A stretch of 64,000 nt of DNA from Colocasia esculenta. Its lineage: Eukaryota > Streptophyta > Magnoliopsida > Alismatales > Araceae. Positions 10,239 through 21,294 of the stretch are shown in pieces. Below the pieces are notes generated by a model, which was not told where the DNA came from, did no database searches, and worked only from the letters and a program-made list of their open reading frames with translations. The number at the start of each line of letters is the position of its first letter. Within the stretch, counting starts at the first letter, position 1. The stretch spans positions 91,389,968 through 91,453,967 of the forward strand of contig CM024761.1 in NCBI GenBank assembly GCA_014218235.1, read 5' to 3'. The translations under genes were made by a program, and so were the position numbers.

Positions 10239-10627
10239 ATGACGAGTTGTGGTAGGCGTGGTGCTCAGGCTCGGGAGGACAAGTAGAGACGTGAGGAGAG
10301 GGGCAAGCAGCAAGCCCCAGTACACCAGGGTCCCCCTTTACCACCACCACCACTGCCCGTGGACTATGGCATGTTTATGCAAGGCCTAGTCCAGGCGATG
10401 CAGACTCAGGCGGCGCTATAGGCTCAATTGTAGGTGCAGGCTCAGGCTCCAGCTCTAGTCCCTCAGGAGTTTGGACATGGTGGTTCGTCCATCATGGAAC
10501 ATTTTAAGAGGATGGTTCTACCTTCTTTTAAGGGGGAGAGTCAGCCTCTTCTAGTGGAGAGTTGGCTAAGGAAGGTAGATAAGATCATCCATGTTGTTGG
10601 GTGTGCAGAAGAGGATAAAGTGAGTTT
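10239..10627 (+). pseudogene. gag: Gypsy A gag, N-terminal piece
   Basis: Starts at the ATG 10239 and runs to the copia insertion. The frame is open except for three stops (10284, 10419, 10431), all TAG; the Gln-rich context suggests CAG originally. The piece has a basic, Pro- and Gln-rich head and then the start of the retrotransposon gag domain (MEHFKRMVLPSFKGESQP, ending EEDKVSF). The protein resumes at 12854 after a 2226-bp solo LTR. Confidence 0.85.
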
Positions 10628-12853
10628 TGTTGGATCGAGATAGCACTATAGACGTCCTAGAGGGGGTGAATGGAACTTCTTTCACTTTTGAAATTTATTT
10701 GAAAATAGATGACACTAAATAGAGTCGTTACTATTTAGTGTGGTGTGTGTGAAACAAGTGAAAGCTTGGTGGAAACAATCACACAATTTGCATAAGAGAT
10801 TTTATCCTGGTTCGGACCTTCCCATGTGGAAGTCCTACATCCAGTCCCCAAGCAACCTCTTGGGATTTCACTAAACTGCCAAGAAAACTTGGCCTTCTCT
10901 CAACCTGAGTGGTATTACAAATCCACTTGTTCCCAAGCAAGTCTTCCCTTTACCAAGGGGTGCAAAGACCACCTACACAAGTAGGTCTTCCTTTCATAAG
11001 AGGGGTACAACAGGAAACAAACCTCCTGCAGGTTATCTATTACAGAAATGAAAAACACTTGTGTGTCTGCTCAGAAGGATGAGAAAACACAAAGAATCAG
11101 AAAGAGATACAATAAGAATTGGAGCTCTAATTCTTTCTGAATCTAGGTGGGTGGACTGAGAAAGATCTGCAGTTACAGAAGGCCACCCAACAAGAAAAGA
11201 CTTCTAAAAACTAGAGAGCTTGGAAGTCGAAGACTGAAGAAGCAGCTCTCTTTCTCTGTTCAATAGAAGGCTTGTGATGACTCTTGTTGCTTGTAAAATG
11301 CTGAATGGAGTTGTGTCATTGGTTGGTGTGTGTGTGTCTTGTTCAAACTCTAGCTCTATATATATATCAACTTTAGAGGCTTGATTCTTCCCATTTGAAA
11401 CTATCCGTTTAGAAAATAGTCGTTGAAGAATAGCCATTTGAAAGGAGACTATGAGCTTTCTAGGTTGTCCATTAGATTATCAGCTCTTTAGAGTCCCAAC
11501 GTCTTTAGTCTATGTAGGTAACTTTAGGGCTTGATAGACAGCTTCATTAATGTTCTGTAAACTCCATGCTCAAGGCCGAAAGCTAAGCATGCTTCATAAA
11601 TGTTCTGCAAGCCTGGAAGGACAAGACAGACAAAGATACCTCCATACTTTCAGAGGAAGGTGAGATAAAAATATATAAAACAAGAAGGAGTTTAGACAGA
11701 CAGTTGTTCAGAACATTTAAAGATAGACATACGGTTGTATAGGGAATATAAGGACTTTTCCTTAAAGTCATGGAGTTTTGACAGTGGTAGGTGAGCTCTG
11801 ATAGATAGCCCATGTAGCTTATACCTACCATCACATTTACTCCATAGCAACAATCAAATGAAAAGAACTGAACTACTGTCAGCAAGCAAGAGATCACATT
11901 GTATAATTATTTCAGATCTTAACAAAGATATTTTATATGGTCATTTTGAATATAATTTTTCCTACCTAACAGAATATTTAAATGGTGACAGTAAGAAGAA
12001 CATTATTTTGTAATACTTGTAAGTGTTATTCATTGTGTAAAGGATCCAATAGAAATAATGAAAGCCAATGAAATAAACAAGATTAAGATTTCATGGATTC
12101 TATGGAATGACATATTTAACACAAGTATTATTTAAGTGCAAGTACACAGGAATTGATATAGGATACTTCGACTTTTAAAGGAGTCGGAGTCAAGGACAAG
12201 ATACATATAGAAGTCACAGTGAGTCATTGATTGATAACAGACTTCGACTTTGAGAGTCAGAGTGATAAAGGCTCATCAATGACATACTTTGACTTTTAAG
12301 AAGTTGGAGTGCAAAGCAAACAAGCAATAGACATTGACTTATAAAGAGTTGGAGTGAGGTACTTCAACTGTATGGAAGTCGCAGTGAGATATCAGACTTT
12401 GAATTCTTGGAAGTCGGAGTAGAAAGAGTCGATCGATATCACACTTTGACTTTCAAGGAGTCGGAGTAACGTCTGACTTCAGCTGTTAAAGAGTTGGAGT
12501 AGGGTTCAGTGGTAAGCAATCGATGTAAGGAATTCGACTTTTCGAGAGTCGAAGTCAATCCAGACTTCGACTTCTCCAAAGTCGGAGTACTACTTGTTCA
12601 TCAATTGATACAACACTTCGACTTTTCTAGAGTCGGAGTTAGTATGGTATATAGTATACGCTGTGGACTTGTAGAATTTTCGTGTGACAGTGTTGATACT
12701 TACAGTATTATACATGTCATATTTCTTTTTATACAAAAGAACTTGTGGTATATTTTAATAGTTTTGATTGTAGAAAGGCTTAAAAGATTTTATCATAGCA
12801 AAAACACAATGCTTAAAATGATTAACAATATTTTAAGGGATAGTTGCTCGACA
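10628..12853 (-). mobile_element. Solo LTR of the copia B family (2226 bp), TSD AGTTT
   Basis: AGTTT at 10623-10627 and 12854-12858 flanks a unit with TG...CA ends that splits the gypsy A gag codons exactly. Read on the minus strand it starts TGTCGAGCAACTATCC, like the copia B 3' LTR start (34183), and ends ATCTCGATCCAACA, matching the inverted fragment at 21295. It gives the full LTR length of this family. No PBS, PPT or internal sequence is present, as expected after LTR-LTR recombination. A TATA-like stretch lies at about 11355-11370 on the minus strand. Confidence 0.88.
12165..12640. repeat. Hairpin-unit array in the solo copia LTR
   Basis: About eleven ~24-25-bp units of the type ACTTCGACTTTT...AGTCGGAGT, each an imperfect inverted repeat, are spread over ~475 bp. 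Decayed units (CTTTGACT, GTTGGAGT) again show changes at CpG. The same array, also of about eleven units, is found in the copia B 3' LTR on the opposite strand. Confidence 0.85.
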
Positions 12854-13317
12854 AGTTTAGCGACCTACATGCTACAGGAGAGAGCCGACGTTTGGTGGGC
12901 CTCTGTGCTACGTATTAAGTACGAGGATGGGGTGATAGAGGTGACTTGGGTGGAGTTCACCAGACTCTTCAAGGCCAAGTTCATCCCTGAGCACATTAAG
13001 GACAAGATGGAATAGGAGTTCCTTGCTCTTACTCAGGGTTCCATGATTGTTATGGAGTATGAGGCGAGATTTGTTGAGCTTTCCAAGTACGCTCCTTACA
13101 TCATAGCAGATGTGAGTAGGAAGCCTAAGAAGTTTGTGAAGGGGCTTACACCATCACTTAGGACTAGACTGGTGGCTTTTGATCACCGGACCATGGATGT
13201 GGCTCTTAGCGCAGCTTGTAGACAAGAGAGCGAGATAGATCAGTACCTCGAGGAGAAGAAGCTGACCCATAAGAGGTAGGCTGCACTGTTCCAGAGGTAG
13301 GACAAGAAGAGGGCAGC
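12854..13317 (+). pseudogene. gag: Gypsy A gag, middle piece
   Basis: Continues the gag domain after the solo LTR, starting with the duplicated AGTTT. It has the conserved features ADVWW, WVEFTRLFKAKFIPEH and FVELSKYAPYI of gypsy gag. Stops at 13013, 13277 and 13298 are all TAG. The piece ends at the LARD insertion (GCAGC duplicated at 13313-13317), which falls in a Lys/Arg/Ala-rich linker just before the zinc knuckles. Confidence 0.87.
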
Positions 13318-15569
13318 TGTGACAGCCCTAGATATTTATGCCCATTAGGGCTCCATATCTAGATCCGCCTCCCGCGAACGGACCGAAGTCTCGCAAGGGA
13401 TAGCTCACACAAGTGTCCAGTAAGAATATAAAAGAAAACTACACAGTATAAGACACAAGAAAGTACATGTGCTCATACCTGCATACAACAATTTACAACT
13501 GTCCAATTACATTATTACATGTCCAAATAAAAGTACAACTACCTGGGGCATATCCCGAGGGAGCACAAGCTCACACAACACTAACTACTACACTACTATT
13601 GGTGGTACAAGTCTGCTAGAACGTTGCTGCAAGCCAAACACACGACATATCCTGAAAGAAACTGTAGGGGAGTGAGCCTCAACAAGTCACAGGCTCAGTA
13701 GGAGCTACCCAAAACAACAACACACTACGGACACCTCAACCCCAGAGGGTCTCATTAGAAACACCAATAGCCAAACCATTTCATGCTCACAACAATTGAA
13801 TTTAAGCGACTGCACACCCACAAACACAAGCCGCTGCCCTACTGTCATCTTTCCCTCAGCCAGACGTACAACTCAAACACAAGAGTGAGGGTGTCCAGGA
13901 CAAACCCCGAGCACAACAAACACATGTGCCTGGCTCACAAAGAACCTGGGGTACCCGACTAGAGAGGCATTCTGGAATAGGCACCGGACCACCACACTCG
14001 GCTAGCACAAATCACGATACTTACATGTTCCATCTTTATTACAAACCACGGTACATATGTGAGGAATAGCTTGTTCCGGTCACATGTGACTCACAAGCTA
14101 ACCTACACCATAACACATATAAACCATATTAATAAAAATACCACGGCCTCTCATCGGTCACCTTGTCACAGTGAAGGTCACACTAAACACTGACCACAAT
14201 AATCACATAATAATTATACTTACACTTTACTAATCATCCATCCAGAATAATCTACAAAAGATCCTAGAGGATTGAGGCTAGGTTCAGACGTGAACCTCAT
14301 CACCACAATACCACAAACTAACCTCAATAATTAATATATAATGCACACAATAACGTACGATGTGCCATGCACACACAAATCATAGGTACGACATCCAAAC
14401 CATGTAAACAATACGTGTATGATACACCAGCCAGGTGCACCATACGTCATTCACATAAACAACATGTCCAACACATGGACAACACGCTCCAAGAGGGCTA
14501 CAGGTGCCAACGCACCACACATACTACGTAAACACCAAACCGATTACGTACCTAACATAATAACCACGTAAAACATGCCCACCTCGTGAGCTATACGGTC
14601 TATGAGCGTAACAAGTGTACTGGCTCCACTTGTCATTGCCATGCACAACAATTACGAATAATCGAATAACTAAAACATTAAAAACATGCATAACCAGACC
14701 TCTCAGCTGAGGTCGCGACAAGGGGCCAGGTCGCCTTCAGAACACGACGCCCCGACCTATCGCAATAGGAAACCCTATCGCGACGGGTTGTCCTGTCGCG
14801 ACCTAGTCGCGACGGCAGGGTCTGTCGCCTTCACAGGCGCAAACCATAATCCGGGAGGAACTCCATGGATTACCACTCCAGACCATTCAAACCATGCTTA
14901 ATTCACGTTTTACATGCTTTAATGGATACCCTAGCATGGTATCTATGGTTTATAAACTGAAAAACACATCAACCACACCATGCACACAATCCAAACATCA
15001 AAACAAGGTGGGTTCTCCCTACCTTCACGAAGAACGCGAAAACCGGAGATCGCTCGGCATTTCCCCCGCTCCACGCATTGTCCACGCGGCGAGAACACGC
15101 CCCACGCACCTCCAGAACCCCGAATCGCCAAGAAACCTCGCAGCAGCTCCCCCCTGGTCGAGCAGAGCCTGTGGAAGCTCTGTTCGGCTGGGGTTCTTAA
15201 AAATAGTATAACGGTTAAGAACGCGACGCAGTCCTACGTCGTGACCTAAACGCGACGTGGGAGGCCGTCGCCTTCCTACTCTTGATGTCAGCAGGCCACC
15301 CAGCGCACGACACTTGGCGCGCATGCAGACGTTGACGCTCAACGGAAGCAATAGGAACGTGACCACCAGGGCTGTCGCGTTCAGAACGCGACGCATACCC
15401 CTGTTGCATTCACAGGCAGAAAACCTATGAGTGCTTTGGGCCCAATGGCCGGCCCACCAAGCCTCACAACGCACGCAAACACCTGAAACACGTACTAATG
15501 GGCCACACACTGGCCACCAAATCCACTAAACATAGATCCACGATGATCCAAAAAATGCGCGACGTTACA
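13318..15569 (-). repeat. 3' LTR of the LARD (2252 bp, with internal deletions)
   Basis: Matches 17405-20737 but lacks about 1.06 kb: after AATTTAAGC (~13808) it jumps to GACTGCACACC, whereas the other LTR has the extra block between two AAGC copies. A second, smaller loss (~45-50 bp) lies near 13898. Short repeats at both joins suggest illegitimate recombination. It contains TCGCGAC repeats at 14700-14840. Confidence 0.88.
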
Positions 15570-17390
15570 TTATTATCACTAAAAAGAAATATCGTCCTCA
15601 ACATACAAAGCAAATCACAACAAACCGGATTATCACCTAAAAAGAAACAAAACCGTATATAGAACAAGAAGGATACTGTTTCTCTATATCAGCCTTTCAA
15701 TTCATCTGCGCTAACTGACTCATCTGTCCAATTCCATCCTTGCTTTGCTCTTTTCTTTTCTTTCAATTCATTTCACAATTACTCTGTTTTATCGATTCCA
15801 TTGCCTTTCCTTACCTTTCAATTGTAGGCGATTCTACCTTGCCAATGACACTTTATCTCCTTGGACTGAACCTACTTTCACATTTTTGGGCTGTGTTTGT
15901 AACATTTCTTTTTGGGCCATTTCTTTCTGCTCAAATCCTTTCATTTTATTCCACTACCTTTGGATGTTCTTTCGTGCTAAACCTTGCTTAATTTCTCGAA
16001 TTTCTTAATGCCATTCCATTACTCACTTTGTCATTGCTAGCCATTATCCTGTTTTATCTGCATTCACATACTTAACTGTCTGACCTGTAAGTTACGGTCC
16101 CACCACGCTTTCGCTGTGCCACTCTGATTATACAAAATATTTGACAAAATGTTTCATAAATTCTGCTTCCATTACTATTCATAATTGCTACGCACTTTCA
16201 TCATTATTCTGATTCCAGTTAATTTCAATACAAATTAATTTACTTGCTCAATCAATACTGGAAAATAATATCAAAATTTCCAAACTGCTTTCATCTTTGT
16301 GGCGCTGCATTCTTATTTCAAGAAAATTATGCTGCTTAGCTGACTTTATGCACATTAACTTTATTTCAATCGGGTCAGATAGCACCTTAAATCGTTCACT
16401 ATTTATCTAATTGCACTCTTTTTTTTCTATACCTGACGGTTTCAATTTCCATTCAGCCATGTTCAGATTTGCACATTATTCCTTAACTGTCCTGCCTTTT
16501 ATTATTATACCACATTTTAAAATACTGCCTCGAGAAAACACTTCTGCTTAAACTAACCCACTTTCTGTGTGCTGCCATACAAACTCTTACTGATCACTTC
16601 CTCAGTCCTTTAGTTACATCTGTTCCACAATCTATCATACTCTTTCTTTTCCAAATTAATAATCTGCCAACTGTGCCTGCCATGTATCCTTTTCAATTAT
16701 TCTATTACTTAGCTATTCATCCTGTACTGTACCATTCACACAACGGTTCATACAAACACTCTTCATTAACGACTGCCAAGGCTATAATTTGAAGTCAATC
16801 TCTTTAAATATCATAACTAGCTCTGCCTGATTTCTCTATACCACTTAGCTTAATATTGCTCAACGGCTTCTTATCCAATTCATTTCTTTTCATTCTGACC
16901 CACATAACTCTATCTTACTCTGAACATTCTTAATCTTAACTTCAATCTTTTTCAGACACAAGCTTTACCTTTTCTCTACTCAAATTATATTCCTTGCTAA
17001 TAACATTCTGCTGATCTATCATAGTAACACCTTATACCTACCTCTGTTAACTCTATACCTTACTAACATATATCAGGCATATCCCTCTCAAGGCACTATT
17101 TTACCTTTCTCCTCTAATCTCTGCAACTGAAAACCTTTAAATACTATATTTTAACTGCACCCTGGCACACTGGTGCAACCACACAACTTATGCCACTATC
17201 CACGCTGTGGCTCAACAACTGCTCACAACTGCCAATTTAACAAACAGAAACACAGGGTTTACATGCCAAAAGCTCACGTAAAAACTACTTTATATCACAC
17301 AAAACCACAGACTCACTACCAACAGTGGACATTAATCCATGTATTGGGACATTGTAACTTCAATGTCTTTTCATATTCTAACTGGACCAT
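15570..17390 (-). other. Non-coding internal region of the LARD
   Basis: About 1.8 kb, AT-rich, with long pyrimidine-rich runs on the plus strand. No domain of gag or pol was recognised in any frame; the short frames near 15740-16008 are low-complexity. On the minus strand the end next to the 3' LTR reads GAGGACGATATTTC, resembling the sequence before the PPT of related gypsy elements. Confidence 0.75.
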
Positions 17391-17402
17391 GCTCTGATAC
17401 CA
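17391..17402 (-). other. Primer binding site of the LARD
   Basis: GCTCTGATACCA on the plus strand, that is TGGTATCAGAGC on the minus strand, two bases from the LTR end CCGTCACA. A perfect match to the initiator tRNA-Met type; it fixes the orientation. Confidence 0.92.
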
Positions 17403-17404
17403 AC

Positions 17405-20400
17405 TGTGACGGCCCTAGATATTTATGCCTATTAAGGCTCCATATCCAGATCCGCCTCCCGCGAACGGACCGAAGTCTCGCAAGGGATAGCTCACACAAG
17501 TGTCCAGTAAGAATATAAAAAACAACTACACAGTATAAGACACAAGAAAGTACATGTGCTCATACCTGCATACAACAATTTACAACTGCCCCATTACATT
17601 ATTACATGTCCAATTAAAAAGTACAACTACCTGGGGCATATCCCGAGGGAGCACAAGCTCACACAACACTAACTACTACACTACTGCTGGTGGTATGAGT
17701 CTGCTAGAACGCTACTGCAAGCCAAACACACGGCATATCCTGAAAGAAACTGCAGGGGAGTGAGCCTCAACAAGTCACAGGCTCAGTAGGGGCTACCCAA
17801 AACAACAACAAACTACGGACACCTCAACCCCAGAGGGTCTCATTGGCAACACCAATAGCCAAACCATTTCATGCTCACAACAATTGAATTTAAGCTGTAA
17901 CTAAATATAAACACATTAACTATTCACAACTTCGGGAGCAACAGGACTAGCTCCACACCACTAATCCGTTCAACAACAGTAACGCCTAGGCCTCAAGCCT
18001 CACAGGCAAACCATAGTCACAATCAATCATTTAAGCTATAAGCTGCACAAGCAAACCACTGCCTAGGCTATAAGCTTCACAGAGACTCGCACGTGGGTAA
18101 CAGGACTGCTAACCAAAAGCAGGCCCTTTATACCCCAAAACACAATATGTCGGAAGCCACACACAGAATGGTAGGGTTGGCTACAACGGCCAATCCTTCA
18201 TACACGAAAACCATATACGGAAGGTTACTCGAGGAAGGTTAAAGCACATTGAGTGGAAGGTCACACCTCACGACCTCCACAAAACACAGTTCCACGTCAA
18301 CACCAGAATAGACTGGTACACGACGTACCACCACAAACCATTACCCACACAGGGTACAGGTACCTAATACCACAAGGTACCAGCACAGAAACCACAAGTA
18401 AACCAGTGCCATAACAGGGCACACCATAGCAAGCTAAACCACATTTGGTGAGTCAACACTCACCAACCATAACCAAAACTGTGCCACCACTCGGGCACAC
18501 CACAAGCCACAACCGTAGTCACAACTGTGCCAACACCAGGGCACACCTCAAATGAGTCAAACCTCGACTATGAGTCACAAACTCATGAACCAAAGCCAGT
18601 GGTAAAGCACGAGTCGGAAAGGAACGATGCCACCACACGGGAACGAACTACTGGCTGATCAGGCCAGTATCCAACCCGGACAACACAACACAAGAACAAC
18701 CTCTCAGTCTCGCAGTCACGGACGAAAGGTCCAACTGCCGCTCCACGAGAACAAGTCAAACAACTGTGGAGACCAACCAACACCACACCTGCAGACACAC
18801 AGCTGCAGGTCCATGCCTAGCACCTCTATGGTCTCTGGCCAGAGCACCCTAAAGTGAGGCACTGGAAAACAGGACTAGCTGGGAACCAGTGTCGACTATT
18901 GGTGTCCGTACCCCCAACTACGAGCGCGCTACAAGCGACTGCACACCCACAAACACAAGCCGCTGCCCTACTGTCGTCTTTCCCTCAGCCAGATGAACAA
19001 CTCAAACACAGGAGTGAGGGTGTCCAGGAAGACGACACAGACCTCGACGGTACCACACTGTACCGGGACAAACCCCGAGCACAACAAACACACGTGCCTA
19101 GCTCACAAAGAACCTGGGGTACCCGACTAGAGAGGCATTCTGGAATAGGCACCGGACCACCACACTCGGCTAGCACAAATCACAATACTTACATGTTCCA
19201 TCTTTATTACAAACGACTGTACATATGTGAGGAATAGCTTGTTCTGGTCATACGTGACTCACAAGCTAACCTACACCATAACACATATAAACCATATTAA
19301 TAAAAATACCACGGCCTGTCATCGGTCACCTTGTGACAGTGAAGGTCACACTAAACACTAACCACGATAATCACATAATAATTATACTTACACATTACTA
19401 ATCATCCATACGGAATAATCTACAAAAGATCCTAGAGGATCGAGGCTAGGTTCAGATGTGAACCTCATCACCACAATACCACAAACTAACCACAATAATT
19501 AATATATAATGAACACAATAACGTACGATGTGCCATGCACACACAAATCATAGGTACGACATCCAAACCATGTAAACAATACGTGTATGATACACCAGCC
19601 AGGTGCACCACACGTCATTCACATAAACAACATGTCCAACACATGGACAACACGCTCCAAGAGCGCTACAGGTGCCAACGCACCACACAAACTACGTAAA
19701 CACCAAACTGATTATGTACCTAACATAATAACCACGTAAAACATGCCCACCTCGTGAGCTATACGGTCTATGAGCGTAACAAGTGCACTGGCTCCACTTG
19801 TCATTGCCATGCACAACAATTACGAATAATCGAATAACTAAAACATTAAAAACATGCATAACCAGACCTCTCAGCTGAGGTCACGACAAGGGGCCAGGTC
19901 GCCTTCAGAATGCGACGCCCCGACCTGTCGCAATAGGAAACCCTATCGCGACGGGTCAGCCTGTCGCGACCTAGTCGCGACGGTAGGGTCTGCCGCCTTC
20001 ACAGGCGCAAACCCTAATCCGGGAGGAACTCTACGGATTACCACTCCAGACCATTCAAACCATGCTTAATTCACATTTTACATGCTTTAATGGATACCCT
20101 AGCATGTTATCTATGGTTTATAAACTGAAAAACACATCAACCACACCATGCCCACAATCCAAACATCAAAACAAGGTGGGTTCTCCCTACCTTTGCGAAG
20201 AACGCGAAAACTGGAGATCGCTCGACGTTTCCCCCGCTCCACGCGATGTCCACGTGGAGAGAACACGCCCCACGCACCTCCAGAACCCCGAATCGCCAAG
20301 AAACGTCGCAGCAGCTCCCCCCTGGTCGAGCAGAGCCTGTGGAAGCTCTGTTCGGTCGGGGTTCTTAAAAACAGTATAACGGTTAAGAACGCGACACAGT

Positions 20401-20737
20401 CCTACGTCGCGACCTGAACGCGACATGGGAGGCCGTCGCCTTCCTACTCCTGACGTTAGTGGGCCACCCAACGCACGACACTTGGCACGCATGCAGATGT
20501 CGACGCTCAATAGCGGCAACAGGAAAGCGACCACCATGGCTGTCGCATTCAGAACGCGACGCATACCCCTGTCGCGTTCACAGGTAGAAAACCTATGATT
20601 ACTTTGGGCTCAATGGCCGGCCCACCAAGCCTCACAACGTGCGTAAACACATGAAACACGTACTAATGGGCCACACACTGGCCACCAAATCCACTAAACA
20701 CGGATCCACGATGATTTGAAAAATGTGCGACACTACA
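17405..20737 (-). repeat. 5' LTR of the LARD (3333 bp)
   Basis: TGTGACGG...CACTACA on the plus strand. It holds the block missing from the other LTR (about 17895-18945). A GC-rich segment (19860-20560) carries repeated TCGCGAC, GTCGCCTTC and GAACGCGAC words. Open frames such as 18854-19237 and 20148-20417 have no domain and are not treated as genes. Confidence 0.9.
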
Positions 20738-20962
20738 GCAGCAGTGTTCCAACAGCAGCCACAGCGCGCAGCAGTTCCTAGACAATTAGTGGTTGTACCT
20801 CAGACGATCAGCTTCAGGCCTAGTGACAGGAAGGAGTGTCCTCACTGTGGAAGGACACACGATGGTTCTGAGTGCTGGAAGCTAGCAGGGAAGTGTCTTA
20901 AGTGTAGCAGCACTGAGCATCAGATCAGAGACTGTCGAAGGCTATAGTAGTTCGCAACATAG
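20738..20962 (+). pseudogene. gag: Gypsy A gag, C-terminal piece with two zinc knuckles
   Basis: Resumes after the LARD with the duplicated GCAGC. Two Cys/His knuckles are visible between 20837 and 20935: CPHCGRTHDGSEC (CX2CX3HX4C) and CLKCSSTEHQIRDC (CX2CX4HX4C). They would bind the packaged RNA. The frame then meets TAG at 20945, 20948 and 20960. A frameshift near 20955 leads into the protease frame. Confidence 0.87.
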
Positions 20963-21294
20963 AGGAGCTCTAGCTCCAGCAACAACAACAGCAGCACCAG
21001 TGACTGGGAAGCTAGAAAGGCCTCAGGCCCAAGCTCGAGTGTACACCCTAGCACGTGAGAATGTAGAGCAGGCAGAGAATGTCACAGAAGGTATTGTAAC
21101 TATGGGTATGCAAGCTCGAGTATTGTTTGATATGGATACTACACATTTGTTTGTTTTTGAGCAGTTTTCTAGGCAATTGTTTAAGGAGTCAGGTGTTGAA
21201 GCCGAGGACCTAGAGGTTCCTTTGTCAATACATACCTCTGCGGGTACCGTGGAGATCAGAAAGTCCCATCTATGCTTATGTGCATTGAGGAACG
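20963..21294 (+). pseudogene. pro: Gypsy A protease, N-terminal piece, active site lost
   Basis: Retropepsin-like segment (RVP_2 type) with the ARVYTLARE lead-in, TEGIVTMGMQARVLFD and then MDTTHLF, where family members have DSGATHSF. The catalytic Asp-Ser-Gly is therefore altered to Asp-Met-Asp. The gene is cut at 21294 by copia B, before the expected conserved DVILGMDWL block. Continuation was not found on the plus strand. Confidence 0.82.

Larger units (their letters stand above)
13318..20737 (-). mobile_element. LARD-like non-autonomous gypsy element, TSD GCAGC
   Basis: Flanked by GCAGC (13313-13317 and 20738-20742). Two long direct repeats (13318-15569 and 17405-20737) flank a 1.8-kb internal region without coding capacity. 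The PBS lies on the minus strand beside the right repeat, so the element is inverted relative to gypsy A. Long LTRs, no genes, and intact PBS and PPT-side signals fit a large retrotransposon derivative mobilised in trans. Confidence 0.88.
6237..21294 (+). mobile_element. Gypsy element A (Tekay/Del-like), heavily interrupted
   Basis: Plus-strand Ty3/gypsy element with LTR to 10051, PBS at 10057-10068, gag in three pieces (10239-10627, 12854-13317, 20738-20962) and the start of protease (to 21294). It hosts copia F, an ORF1-only LINE, a solo copia LTR, a LARD and copia B. The rest of pol and the 3' LTR are not seen on this strand in the window. LTR similarity to 21858-24927 and 48857-51890 shows one family. 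Confidence 0.8.

Noticed and set aside
15740..16008. Hydrophobic Phe/Leu-rich frames in the LARD interior
   Set aside because: Products of T/C-rich low-complexity DNA; no conserved motif and opposite to the element's strand.
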